49,245 bases of DNA from Prevotellaceae bacterium UBA711 (GTDB lineage Bacteria; Bacteroidota; Bacteroidia; Bacteroidales; Bacteroidaceae): contig DBLZ01000054.1 in NCBI GenBank assembly GCA_002297545.1, positions 1-49,245 on the forward strand, in the 5' to 3' direction. The translations under genes and the position numbers were made by a program. Numbering within the stretch: position 1 is the first letter of the stretch; the number at the start of each line of letters is the position of its first letter. Shown piece by piece: positions 25,901-34,900 of this stretch. The notes under the pieces were generated by a model. The model was not told the DNA's origin, did not search any database, and was given only the letters and a program-made list of their open reading frames with translations.

Positions 25901-28027
25901 TATTGCAGCGGCAAGGCTATGTACTATGACAGCGAGATGCAAAAGATGCGCTTCGGCAACAAAGCTTTCCGTGCCGAATACATCTGGAGTTTCTGGGAAC
26001 AGGACGGCAAGTTGGCCATCAAGAACTACCGCGGGGAATACTTAGGCACAGCCGGTGCTGGCACCGGAGCCAGCACATCCTTTGGCGTAGTATCCGAACC
26101 TAACTACATCTACAACATACAGTCCATCTACGGTGCCTACATCATCAAGGACAGCGGTGTGGAACTGCATGCCCAGAACGACAATTCCGTCATCGTGCGA
26201 TGGAGCGTATCTGGAGGTGGCGAGAACTCGGCATCCCTGTGGCGCTTCGACGAGGCAGACGTTTCCAGTGCCGGTGCAGCCGTGGCAGGCACTCTTGTGG
26301 AACAGGGCAAGGTGACCACCGGCATAGGCAACAAGGACCAGGGCATCATCCGCTCCACAATACGCATAAGTGGCCTCACCGGCACATGCCACCTCAAGAG
26401 CATACAGGGTATGTTCGTGGGCAAGGACCCCAAAGACATATCCAACGTGAAGATTTACCTTGCCTCCAACGCCAACGAGTTGTATATCGACCAAGAGAAC
26501 AAGATGCCTTGGCGCGAACAGAACGGAGAACTGCTGGCCGAAGGCAGCCTTAACGAGAACCGCCGTTTCGACATCGATGTCAACAAAGACCTCGCCCCGG
26601 GTGAGAACTACCTGTGGATTGCCTACGACATTGCCGAAACAGCCAAGGAGGGCAACACCGTGGACGCACGCATCTTCAGCTATGTCATAGATGCCGACAC
26701 CCTGAAGGAAACCAGCACTACAGGCCATCCCGCCCACTCCGCCACCATATTCCTCAGCGAAAGCGCAGCACTCATGCCTTGGGATATGGGCACCAAGTGC
26801 TACCGCATACCTTCCATCACCGTCACCAAGGACGGCAAGCGCCTCGTAATCATCAGCGACGACCGCAAGGGGCACGGTGTCGACCTCCCCAGCCACTGCT
26901 ACCTGGTGGCCCAGTACTCCGATGACTTAGGCAGGACATGGAGCCAGCCTCAGACCGTGGCAGGAACGGCAGACCTTGGCGGTGACTACGGTCATGGCGA
27001 CGCATCCATCGTCACCAACCGCGACAACGGCGACATCATAGGCATCATGACCAGTGCCGGCACTTACGGCCATGGCTTCTTCCAAGGCACAGCCCAGGAG
27101 CCTCCCCGCTGGAAGACCATCGTCAGCCACGACAACGGCCTGACATGGGAGAAGCCCGTAGACCACACCGACGACCTCTTCGGTGCCAACTGCGACAACC
27201 CCAAGACCAAGACCTGGAAGAGCGGATTCTCCGGTTCAGGCGCTGCCCTGCAGAAGCGCGACGGTACACTCGTATCCAGCTTTGTCAACCGTCAGGCCGA
27301 CAACAGCCAGCACTTCTACTTCTTCATGAGCAAGGACGGTGGCAATAACTGGTACGTCAGCGGCACAAGCGGCACAAGCGGTGCCGACGAACCCAAGACA
27401 CTGGAGCGCAACAACGGCGACCTGGCCATCAGCGTACGCCACAGCGGATACAACTACCACAATGTCACCTCCAACGATGGCGAAACATGGAAGTTGCCCT
27501 CACAGACACAGTTCAATACCGGCATCTCAGGCAACGCCTGCGACGGTGAATACATGGTATGGTGCTCCACCGTGGAGGGCAACCCCTGGGACATCTCTTT
27601 CCAGACCCTGCCCAACAGCGGTAGCCGCGAAAACGTCAGCATAGCCCTCTCCACCGATGAGGGCGACACCTTCGGCACCCCCAAGACCATCTGCCCCCGC
27701 GGCTCGGCCTATAGCGCCGCCGTGGTACTGCCCGACGGCACCCTCGGTATCTACTACGAGGAGAACAGCCTGAGCCAAGGCGGATACACCATGCGCTTTG
27801 TCCGCTGCTCCCTGGACTGGGCCAGCAGTGGCTTGTACAAGTTCACTGAGGAAAATCCCTTCCACCCCATCAAGTCCACAGTGACAGTCAATATCAGCGA
27901 TGTGCTCGATGGCTCCGGCAACAAGACAGACAACACCATCTACGACCTTCAGGGCCGCCGAGTAGCACCCCCCACCCAGGCAGGCATTTACATCCAGAAC
28001 GGCAAGAAGGTGTTCCTGGGCAAGTAA
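22910..28027 (+). CDS. Giant multidomain exo-sialidase (GH33) with tandem SGNH-hydrolase domains
   Basis: 1705 residues, secreted (MKRILSSLLACLCMLAVWADA). Domain 1 (~35-215) is an SGNH/GDSL hydrolase: Ser47 in FLGNSITD, GTND at 101-104, and Asp193/His196 in DHLH. Domain 2 (~255-440) is a second SGNH-like domain with GDE for GDS, GTAD for GTND and no DxxH, so probably inactive. Then come beta-trefoil-like blocks (STEGNDYWY, ~515; STEGNEHWY, ~980) flanking two 141-residue repeats (688-828, 829-969), and a sialidase-associated beta-domain (~1105-1280). The GH33 propeller has YRIP at 1298-1301 and five Asp boxes (starting at 1337, 1406, 1474, 1521, 1581). The C-terminal tail has YDLQGRRV and GIYIQNGKKV. 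It should release terminal sialic acid from host glycans. Domain 1 may remove O-acetyl esters that block sialidases (inference). Confidence 0.92.
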   Translation: MKRILSSLLACLCMLAVWADAPFRNHRYDSFKVLIPAEGSILFLGNSITDMHCWPEAFRTSTGEYLPIVNRGNSGSFSTEQSDNLESYLVNKPKKVFMMIGTNDIASNGLNFTGEQILHYVGSIVQRIHLRYPDVKIYLYSILNNNTGNRQRERWLHANELFKAYAAETDNVTYIDLYDKLTKVATDNSWSYDHLHLTAGAYRVWCETICQYLQDGEDYTVTTVYPANSIEKQQNGGAGSSNGMRGTYFSMMPISTQDVLFFGDEMVKNGEWQELLGNLNVKNRGTGWGYGGDINLTKQMVTATYAETGVKKENAKAIFLYTGTADCNGSTDMETVKNNYKALVDLIMAKSPASKLYLMSLCPINNATTNSGRISVLNEYARTLAEGNANIKYVDIYTPLLNGGVANTNYFYPSNYLGGLGYVKVANLMKDALLADFPADKYTVISDEVAQQRRNDAGIRNSLSQAISQLITMDWGTSLGQYNPEKKAQADAKVQEGISMLTGSSAITQAQVDEYTAAAKQIANEAMIYPTVSTEGNDYWYQISSLRDGSRFFTASGVAGGVVGTADEAQYASSMWKFVDHGDGTYDVVNREYDCYLSPVASFNTQIQTVKAKPAAGWTLSYGNNTGYFILTSGEVELNQTGSAQNFQIYNWSSPAGADRNDQGCQLKIQEAPEPEDRPDVTEDPEVMTYIIDKDNGNLYNGSAANQNYNSVWKSNATPQLQFGCEKNNINWSGNNIQLFSGLTQSSTYSLTIPEGYVIEEYSFTFVNGGHSNGITITMDNGKSYTTSTEEQTVSATAQSLTSLSFTQTGANSGVIFKNFTVKLRKASLEYTIDKANGSLYRDGQINNQAWCSMWKSTALPQLTFGCGSINNMNWSGDNVLLASGQAGSATYTLTPPDGYVIEEYSFTFVNSGHSNAITITMDNGKSYTTSTEEQTVSATAQSLRTLSFTQAGANSGVIFKNFTVKVSKANLLNEGPEISTEGNEHWYYITNASTQAYCSGKAMYYDSEMQKMRFGNKAFRAEYIWSFWEQDGKLAIKNYRGEYLGTAGAGTGASTSFGVVSEPNYIYNIQSIYGAYIIKDSGVELHAQNDNSVIVRWSVSGGGENSASLWRFDEADVSSAGAAVAGTLVEQGKVTTGIGNKDQGIIRSTIRISGLTGTCHLKSIQGMFVGKDPKDISNVKIYLASNANELYIDQENKMPWREQNGELLAEGSLNENRRFDIDVNKDLAPGENYLWIAYDIAETAKEGNTVDARIFSYVIDADTLKETSTTGHPAHSATIFLSESAALMPWDMGTKCYRIPSITVTKDGKRLVIISDDRKGHGVDLPSHCYLVAQYSDDLGRTWSQPQTVAGTADLGGDYGHGDASIVTNRDNGDIIGIMTSAGTYGHGFFQGTAQEPPRWKTIVSHDNGLTWEKPVDHTDDLFGANCDNPKTKTWKSGFSGSGAALQKRDGTLVSSFVNRQADNSQHFYFFMSKDGGNNWYVSGTSGTSGADEPKTLERNNGDLAISVRHSGYNYHNVTSNDGETWKLPSQTQFNTGISGNACDGEYMVWCSTVEGNPWDISFQTLPNSGSRENVSIALSTDEGDTFGTPKTICPRGSAYSAAVVLPDGTLGIYYEENSLSQGGYTMRFVRCSLDWASSGLYKFTEENPFHPIKSTVTVNISDVLDGSGNKTDNTIYDLQGRRVAPPTQAGIYIQNGKKVFLGK
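24971..25816 (+). repeat. Two tandem 141-residue modules inside the sialidase gene
   Basis: Residues 688-828 and 829-969 are near-duplicates. Both contain YVIEEYSFTFVN, ITITMDNGKSYTTSTEEQ, TVSATAQSL and GVIFKNFTVK. The DNA is also very similar, so the duplication is recent or kept alike by recombination. The modules look like beta-sandwich, possibly glycan-binding, units. Confidence 0.85.
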
Positions 28028-28053
28028 ACGGCAACATCACACATAATATCCGC

Positions 28054-28095
28054 AAGGCCGGCATCCTCCATGACGAGGGTGCCGGCCTTTGTTTG
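28054..28095 (+). terminator. Terminator after the sialidase gene
   Basis: A 10-bp perfect stem, AAGGCCGGCA (28054-28063) / TGCCGGCCTT (28080-28089), has an inner CCTC/GAGG pairing and is followed by TTGTTTG. It lies 26 bases after the stop codon. Confidence 0.85.
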
Positions 28096-28244
28096 CTGCA
28101 GCAAAGCCACGGGACAGTGCACCTACCATCGTACACGGCACTGATTGTCAACCGTAGCCGGCACGGTGTAACGACGTAACGACACGACCTCCGTCGTCAG
28201 ACGTTATCGGGACGCTATGCAATCACCCATGGCGCAACACCCGT
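28096..28244. other. Intergenic stretch between sialidase terminator and repeat array
   Basis: There is no gene. It contains ACAGTGCACCTACCATC at 28114-28130, which recurs with one change at 45373-45389. Confidence 0.55.
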
Positions 28245-28332
28245 ATATTCCGGAATATATGGCACTATATTCCGGAATATGCACCCGCAACTTCCGGAAT
28301 ATGCAGACGTATCATCCGGAATATCGTTTCAT
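28245..28332. repeat. 22-bp palindromic repeat array, locus 2 (four units)
   Basis: The units start at 28245, 28267, 28289 and 28311, with CCGG cores at 28250, 28272, 28294 and 28316, an exact 22-base period. The palindrome here is ATATTCCGGAATAT instead of the AAACCGGTTT of loci 1 and 3, but unit length and core position are the same. It ends 85 bases before the -7 box of the B12 operon. Confidence 0.85.
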
Positions 28333-28416
28333 CGTCCCACGGGGCACATATTCCGTCCTCGTGGAAACATTTTCGTCATTTCGTGGCTCTGATGCCTCTG
28401 CACTGCAAAAAAAAAC

Positions 28417-28424
28417 GTACCTTT
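28417..28424 (+). promoter_or_regulatory. -7 promoter box of the vitamin B12 uptake operon
   Basis: TACCTTTG, preceded by an A-tract. It would start transcription near 28431, exactly where the cobalamin riboswitch fold begins. Confidence 0.65.
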
Positions 28425-28431
28425 GCACCGC

Positions 28432-28632
28432 AATTGGTTCTCCGGCCGCCCAGCCAGGGCAGCATGGAGCTAAGATGGGAATGCAGTGAGAGTCTGCAAC
28501 ACTACCCGGTGCTGTAAGTCCTTTTATTGCGTGCAACCGACAGCGTCACTGGATGCAAGCCGTTACTGTAGGCCTGCGACATATCCGGGAAGACCGAGTT
28601 ACACGACCAAGGACAAGTCAGAAGACCTGCCA
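28432..28632 (+). promoter_or_regulatory. Cobalamin riboswitch
   Basis: The leader has the conserved core of adenosylcobalamin-type riboswitches: GGGAATGCAGTGAGAGTCTG (from 28477), CCCGGTGCTGTAAG (28505-28518), and the B12 box AAGTCAGAAGACCTGCCA (28615-28632). The B12 box ends five bases before the btuB ATG, so ligand binding most likely hides the ribosome entry site and represses translation. It controls a TonB-dependent receptor, a btuG-like gene and a large surface protein, which fits corrinoid uptake. Confidence 0.93.
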
Positions 28633-28637
28633 TTGTA

Positions 28638-30683
28638 ATGTATAACATGCGTCTGCGGGACTACAGGCGTTACAAAAGACAGTACATCATTGCAGTGACT
28701 TCTTTATCCTGGAAGACTATCATTTGTGGTGTTCTTGCATGCATGTGCATTGTCAGAGTATATGCACATGATGCCGACACCATTGCTTTGGCGGCGCGCA
28801 TGGACTCGGTAAGCGGAAAGCCTGCCGAGACAATGCGTACACTGCACGTACACGCCAGCCGTCCGCTTGCCACCAGGCAGGCCCTCAGCGGCAAGGAACT
28901 GCAAGCCCTGTCCACCACAAACATAGCCGACGCGCTGAAGTACTTTGCCGGAGTGCAGATAAAGGACTATGGCGGATTGGGAGGTCTGAAAACGGTAAAC
29001 GTGCGTTCGCTCGGGGCACAGCATGTGGGCATCTACATAGACGGCATAAGGGTGACCAATGCGCAGAATGGCACGGTGGACCTGGGAAAGTTCTCCCTGA
29101 CCACCATGGAAACGGTGGAACTATACAATGCCAACAAGCTCGACAACTGCCAGTCGGCATCGGAATACGCCTCGGGGGCAACCGTCTACCTGCGCACGCG
29201 CCGCCCAACCAACGACTCCCTGTCCGCACAATTGCGCTTTGCCTCCTTCGGTACATACATGGCCAAGGCAAACATACAGTTTGCACGCAAGGGATGGCGC
29301 GGCTTCGTGGACGTGGAAGGTCTGACATCCAAGGGGGACTATCCGTTCAGATACAAATCCGAATTCGAGGACACCATCGGACGAAGGGCCAACTCCGACA
29401 TCAAATATGCCCGCATCGAGGGGGCGCTTTTCAAGGGTGGCCTGTCCTCACATATCTATTACTACTACTCCGAACGCGGATGTCCCGGAGGCATTGTGCG
29501 CCGCCTTTCGGACAAGTATACCAACGTCGGGCGCGAATGGGACAGCGACTTCTTCGCACAGATGTCGTACAGTTGGCAGACAGGAAGCCACATGTTCAAG
29601 GTCAATACGAAATACACCCACGAATATCTGCGCTACTGCACCGACTATCCCGAGAACCAGAATACGGCCAGGGTGAACAACCACTACTTGCAGGACGACA
29701 TATATGCGGCCGCATGCTACAACTGGGTCCCCCTTCGATGGCTGTCGTTGAATGCCAGCTGTGACATAAGGTATTCCAAGCTTCGTGCCGACCTGCGTCA
29801 TTTCGATAACGTGCACCGTCTGGACCAGAAGCAGGTACTGGCCTTGCAGATAAACCACCGTGGCCTGCAAGCGGCCGCCTCAGTGCTGCACCAGCACTAC
29901 AAGGACTACACCAGGATGCACACCGGAGCCGCCGACCCATTGGACAAGTTCACACCGGCCATAACACTGGGATATACCTACCGCAGGCTAAGCCTCAGGG
30001 CCTGGTACAAACATATCTTCCGCGCACCGACGCTCAACGACCTCTATTACACGCAGGCCGGCAACCGCAACCTGAAGCCCGAATACACAAAACAGTGGAA
30101 CATAGGTGCCGAGTGGCACCATGCCTCACCACATTGGAACGCCTCCATACAGGCCGATGCCTACATCAACAAGATTGAGAACCGCATCGTGTGCCTGCCC
30201 TTGAAAGGCACCTACACGTGGTCCATGATGAACTACGGCTACACATACTGCCGCGGGCTTAATGCCACAGGAAACGTGCGCTACAACCTGCACGACTGGA
30301 ACTTCTCCTTGCTGACATCGCTGACATGGCAACGCGACGTAGACCGCACCAACCGCGAGAGCGACCTCTACGACAAGCCCATCTGCTACTCCCCCGCCAT
30401 ATCCTGCGGCATCACCGGCGTCGTGGCCTGGCAAAGGCTGTCGCTGACGGTCTCCAACCTGTACGTCTCGGAACGTATGTGGTCCTATGCCGACCCGGAG
30501 GACGTACTGAAACCATACAGCAACGTGGATGTCAAGCTCCAATACCAACATCCCGTCGGCAAGAAGGCATACCTGGGGGCATGCCTCGAAATCAACGACC
30601 TGCTCGATGAGCAATACGAACACATACCGCGCTACCCCATGCCGGGAAGAAATTATAAACTCACATTATCCTTTTCGCTATGA
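28638..30683 (+). CDS. btuB: TonB-dependent cobalamin receptor
   Basis: 681 residues, short for a TonB-dependent receptor and in the BtuB range (~600-680). It has a long signal region (the hydrophobic core ends near residue 43, VRVYAHDADT), a plug domain (ALSTTNIADALKYFAGVQIK and VRSLGAQHVGIYIDG), then a beta-barrel ending YKLTLSFSL. The cobalamin riboswitch directly upstream identifies the substrate class. It lacks the N-terminal carboxypeptidase-like domain of SusC-type receptors. ATG 28638 is used; ATG 28647 is an alternative that would also move the start further from the B12 box. The btuG-like start codon overlaps its stop (ATGA at 30680-30683). Confidence 0.92.
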   Translation: MYNMRLRDYRRYKRQYIIAVTSLSWKTIICGVLACMCIVRVYAHDADTIALAARMDSVSGKPAETMRTLHVHASRPLATRQALSGKELQALSTTNIADALKYFAGVQIKDYGGLGGLKTVNVRSLGAQHVGIYIDGIRVTNAQNGTVDLGKFSLTTMETVELYNANKLDNCQSASEYASGATVYLRTRRPTNDSLSAQLRFASFGTYMAKANIQFARKGWRGFVDVEGLTSKGDYPFRYKSEFEDTIGRRANSDIKYARIEGALFKGGLSSHIYYYYSERGCPGGIVRRLSDKYTNVGREWDSDFFAQMSYSWQTGSHMFKVNTKYTHEYLRYCTDYPENQNTARVNNHYLQDDIYAAACYNWVPLRWLSLNASCDIRYSKLRADLRHFDNVHRLDQKQVLALQINHRGLQAAASVLHQHYKDYTRMHTGAADPLDKFTPAITLGYTYRRLSLRAWYKHIFRAPTLNDLYYTQAGNRNLKPEYTKQWNIGAEWHHASPHWNASIQADAYINKIENRIVCLPLKGTYTWSMMNYGYTYCRGLNATGNVRYNLHDWNFSLLTSLTWQRDVDRTNRESDLYDKPICYSPAISCGITGVVAWQRLSLTVSNLYVSERMWSYADPEDVLKPYSNVDVKLQYQHPVGKKAYLGACLEINDLLDEQYEHIPRYPMPGRNYKLTLSFSL

Positions 30684-31948
30684 AACAAACCATCTTTACA
30701 CTGCTCCTTGCCACCATGGCACACGTGGCCGTGGCACAGGAGAAACTCATCCTGCTGAACGAGGGCAACTGGCAGTCCGACAACGGAAGAGTCAGCTACT
30801 TCGAGAATGGTCATGTGGTGAGCAACCAATGGTTCCGCGACAACAACGGCTACAAGCTGGGCGACACGCCCAACGACATCATCCAGGTGAACGACACCCT
30901 TATAGCCATTGCCATCAACTGGTCCAACATCGTGCAGTTCATCACCCCCGAGGGCAAGGCCGTGGCCGCCACCGAGGACGTACCCAACAACCGCAAGCTG
31001 GCCTCCGACGGCCGCTATGTCTACATCTCGTCATACGGCCACGAGTGCGGTACCGTCGATGGCATGAAGTACTTTACCAAGGGCTACGTGGCAAAGATAG
31101 ACGTAAATACGTTCAAGGTGGTGGCGGCCACGGAAGTGGGCTATGAGCCGGAGGGCATTGCCTACTACAAGGGCTACCTGTTTGTGGCCAACACCGGCGG
31201 ATACGCCTTCCAGGAAGACCACGAATATGAAACTACGGTAAGCATACTCGATGCAGAGACCATGCAGCTCGTCAGGAATGTTGACACGCATCAGATAAAC
31301 CTCTATGGCAAGATGTCGCAGAGCGGCAAATATCTCTGCATCAACTCTCCCGGCGACTACTACGACATACAGGCCGCGACAATCGTCTTCGACTGCGAGA
31401 AGGCGTTGCAGGGAGACGAAGACTGTTTCGTGACACTGCCCTATGCCGCTACTTACAACTGTACGACTATGGACGGTAACTTCTTTGCCATAGGCTCGCG
31501 CTATTCTTATTACACCGGCGAATACACGTTCAACTACATCACCATAGACCCCGAGGAGGTGATGGTATCAATGGGCGGTCCGGGAGTGAAAGAAACGCTC
31601 CCGGGTACGATGCTCGAGGACATAAAGAAAATGACAATGCCCTACGGCATCTACGTGAACCCCTACACAGGATACATCTATGCCACAGACGCGGGCGAGT
31701 TTGTGAGCGGAGGTGCGCTATACCAATGGTCGCCGGAAGGAATACTGCTCGGCAAACACGGTGTCTATATCAATCCGGCACACTTTCTGGCACTGCCGCC
31801 CGACGGGAACTTCACCGGCATAGAGGAAACCGTGCCTGCAAAGCAGGACGATGCGTACATCTATGACCTGACGGGACGACGCGTAACCTACCCTCAACGT
31901 GGGCATATATATATAAGGTACGGAAAGAAGTATATCATCAACCATTAA
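30680..31948 (+). CDS. btuG: BtuG-like beta-propeller cobalamin-binding protein
   Basis: 422 residues with a cleavable signal peptide (MKQTIFTLLLATMAHVAVAQ). It is a YncE/DUF5074-type propeller with repeats such as GKLAS-like DGRYVYISSYG, GYEPEGIAYYKGYLFVANTG, and GIYVNPYTGYIYATDAGEF. In Bacteroides, BtuG is a surface lipoprotein that caps BtuB and binds B12 very tightly. Gene order and coupling to btuB here support the same job. It has no lipobox cysteine. Instead it ends with YDLTGRRV and IYIRYGKKYIINH, the tail shared by other exported proteins in the window, which suggests a different route to the surface. Confidence 0.82.
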   Translation: MKQTIFTLLLATMAHVAVAQEKLILLNEGNWQSDNGRVSYFENGHVVSNQWFRDNNGYKLGDTPNDIIQVNDTLIAIAINWSNIVQFITPEGKAVAATEDVPNNRKLASDGRYVYISSYGHECGTVDGMKYFTKGYVAKIDVNTFKVVAATEVGYEPEGIAYYKGYLFVANTGGYAFQEDHEYETTVSILDAETMQLVRNVDTHQINLYGKMSQSGKYLCINSPGDYYDIQAATIVFDCEKALQGDEDCFVTLPYAATYNCTTMDGNFFAIGSRYSYYTGEYTFNYITIDPEEVMVSMGGPGVKETLPGTMLEDIKKMTMPYGIYVNPYTGYIYATDAGEFVSGGALYQWSPEGILLGKHGVYINPAHFLALPPDGNFTGIEETVPAKQDDAYIYDLTGRRVTYPQRGHIYIRYGKKYIINH

Positions 31949-31968
31949 ACAATAAACAACCAATGCTT

Positions 31969-34900
31969 ATGAAACGACTTTACATCGCAACGCTAATGGC
32001 GTTGCTGTGTGTTGGCGACATGCTTGCTGCCAACGTCAAGGTGTACATGAACAACACCTCCAAAACCATGGTGCTTGTGGACAAGGCCACGGGAACACAA
32101 GTGGAAACTGGCGCCCCCGGCGGACAGAATGTCTATGAGTTCGATGTCCCGACCGGCACCTACATCCTCACGGCCTATGCCTCCGACGGCGAGACGGTGA
32201 ACGGCACCATAGAGTTGAATGTCACCGAGGAGGAAGGACAGGAGTTCAAGATTCTTACCTGCACTGCATACGCTACAAACAAAGGCTGGACCGTGGACGA
32301 GGACTACACCGTGGAGGTGGATGTCAATTCACGTGAAGGCGTGAAGCAGAACATCACCATTGGCAACAGCACAACTGCGGGCCGCAAGACCTTCCTCGCG
32401 CTCAACGGCAACAGCTACTATGCTTCACTCATTCCCAACGAGGCACATCAGGCCGAAGGCCACATGACACTCTACAGGGCAGGCACCCTGACATTCGGTG
32501 TCACCGTCTCAGGCGTTATCCCCATGGGGCAGGACTACACGCTGACCGTTCCGGCCGATGCCGACTTCTACCTCGGCATAAAGTTCGCACACTTCACAGC
32601 CTTCAAGGACGTGGAGCCACAGAAGACAGAGGTTGATGGCGACACCAAAAGCATCACCTATCATTTGGCCGACGGGCAGCAGTACAACTACCGCACATGG
32701 AAGAGCGGCGGGCTGACACAGGCCGGATACTTCACCATGTACATAGACGAAAAGAAGTGCTCCATGTTGGCTTTCACCAATGCCGACTACGAGACATTCG
32801 CCCCGAAGACGATAAAGCATGATGTGCAGTGGAACGGCGGTTATGAGACTGGCGACATCTTCGTCAACATCAACGAGCGCGGACACCTGCAAATGAACGT
32901 GGGCGACACGTACGAGGCTCATGCCATGCGCACATGGCAGCTCACCGACAACTCCACAAACAACTACTTCATGGAGCCGGACTTCCACTATACCGTAATC
33001 GACTTGGACGGCAACCCGAGCAGCGGTGTCATAGAAATAGACAACGCCCATACCACTACCGATCCGTGGTCCGTGATAAAAGCCGTCGGAAAGGGCACGG
33101 CCATCGTCCTTGTGACATACGATGCCATCGGTCTCAACTACTACAGTTCCGCCAACAAGAGCCACTACATGGGCGGCGAGTACTGGAGCGCGATATGGCC
33201 CGAGAACACCGCCGCATACGTGGTGACCGTAGGCGAAGGAGAAGCATCCTTGAAACCCAACATGCTGATAAACGAGGGATACAACGAGGATACGAAGAAG
33301 AATGCCGGCAAATATGTGGATGCCGAACACGATGTATTCTACTATCTTGACACGGAAGATGGTTACAACTACAGCTTCACTCCCGAGGGTGTGGCGAAGG
33401 TGGATATGGCATATCCCACCATCGGAGAACAGTCTGCCACCTACAAGGGCTTCGGCACCGAGGGTGTGACCAGGAACGCGGACGGTTCCTACACACTGTT
33501 GCTGAAGGAGGGACGCCAGATCGTACGCATGACAGATGCCGCAGGCAATGCAGCATATCAGGTGCTCACTGCCAAGACGTGCCACCGCGAGATAACCAAC
33601 CAGTCACGCGAGGGCAGCAAGATATTCCAGCCCGGCGACAAGGTGAAGATACAGTACAGCGGACTGCGCCATCCCGCCAACAAGCTGGCCGGTATCTACA
33701 ACATGTCTGCCTATGTCACCTACAATGGCATCCCCAACGGTTCGTCCCTCATACTCGGCAGCGGCCAGTACACCTTCGGGGCCGCCGCATCGGCACAGGC
33801 AGTGACTGTGGACATACCTGCAGACTATGATATCGAGACCAATCCCGAAATCGTAATGAACGAAGGCGTAATCCAGGTGAACGGTTACGGCGACCCGATA
33901 GGCAACCATCGCCTCATCAGCCGCACTGCCGGACGGTCGGCAAACTTCACCGCCATTGCCCACAAGACCTACTTCGGTGCCATACCCGACGTACGTATAC
34001 CACTGACAGCCATAAAGAACTTCAACATACATGTCAATAGCAATGTAGAGGATGCCGAGTATATCATCACGGCCGGGACGGACACTCTCCTTGCCAATAG
34101 CGAGGGCATATACAGCGGCACATACGGCACGTATGGCATCACCGGCAAGAAGGCCGGCTACCGTTGCTATCACGGCTCGTTCACGATTGACGACAATGCC
34201 AAAGGCGACCAGACCGTCGACGTGGAAATGGTTGCAGCCGGCAACGAGAAGGCTTGGGACGGAAAGACGCTTGCCGAACCAACGGCAGTAGACGGTGTCT
34301 ACCAGATTGGTACTGGTACGGAAATGGCTTGGTTTGCCACCAACGTGAATGAGGGCAACAACACCGCAAATGCCGTACTGACGGCCGACATCGAGCTTGC
34401 CGACTACGACTGGACTCCTATCGGAGGTACCACCATGGCAAAGGCATACAAGGGTCACTTCAACGGTCAGGGACATACAGTAAGCGGACTCTACATCAAC
34501 AGCACCGGTGCCAAGTACCAGGGCCTGTTCGGCTTCATTGCCGATGCCACAATCGAAAGTGTCACCGTTGAAGGCGAGATTGTCGCCAACCAGTATGCGG
34601 CCGGCGTTGCCGCTTATCTCGGAAGCAATGCCACTATAGACCGTTGCGTCAACAAGGCAAACGTAACGGCCGGAGTATCATACGGCGGCGGTATCACCGG
34701 TCATCTGTCAAATGCTACGTCAAAGGTGACCAACAGCTATAACCTCGGCAACATTAGCGTGGCAAACTATTGCGGCGGTATTGCCGGCGGAAACAATGCC
34801 AATGCTGTGGTGGAGAATGTGTTCAGCATCGGTGAACTCGACGGCAAGAACAATGTGGGAGCATGTGTAGGCGGCAGCACGGCCAAGAACAACATGAAGA

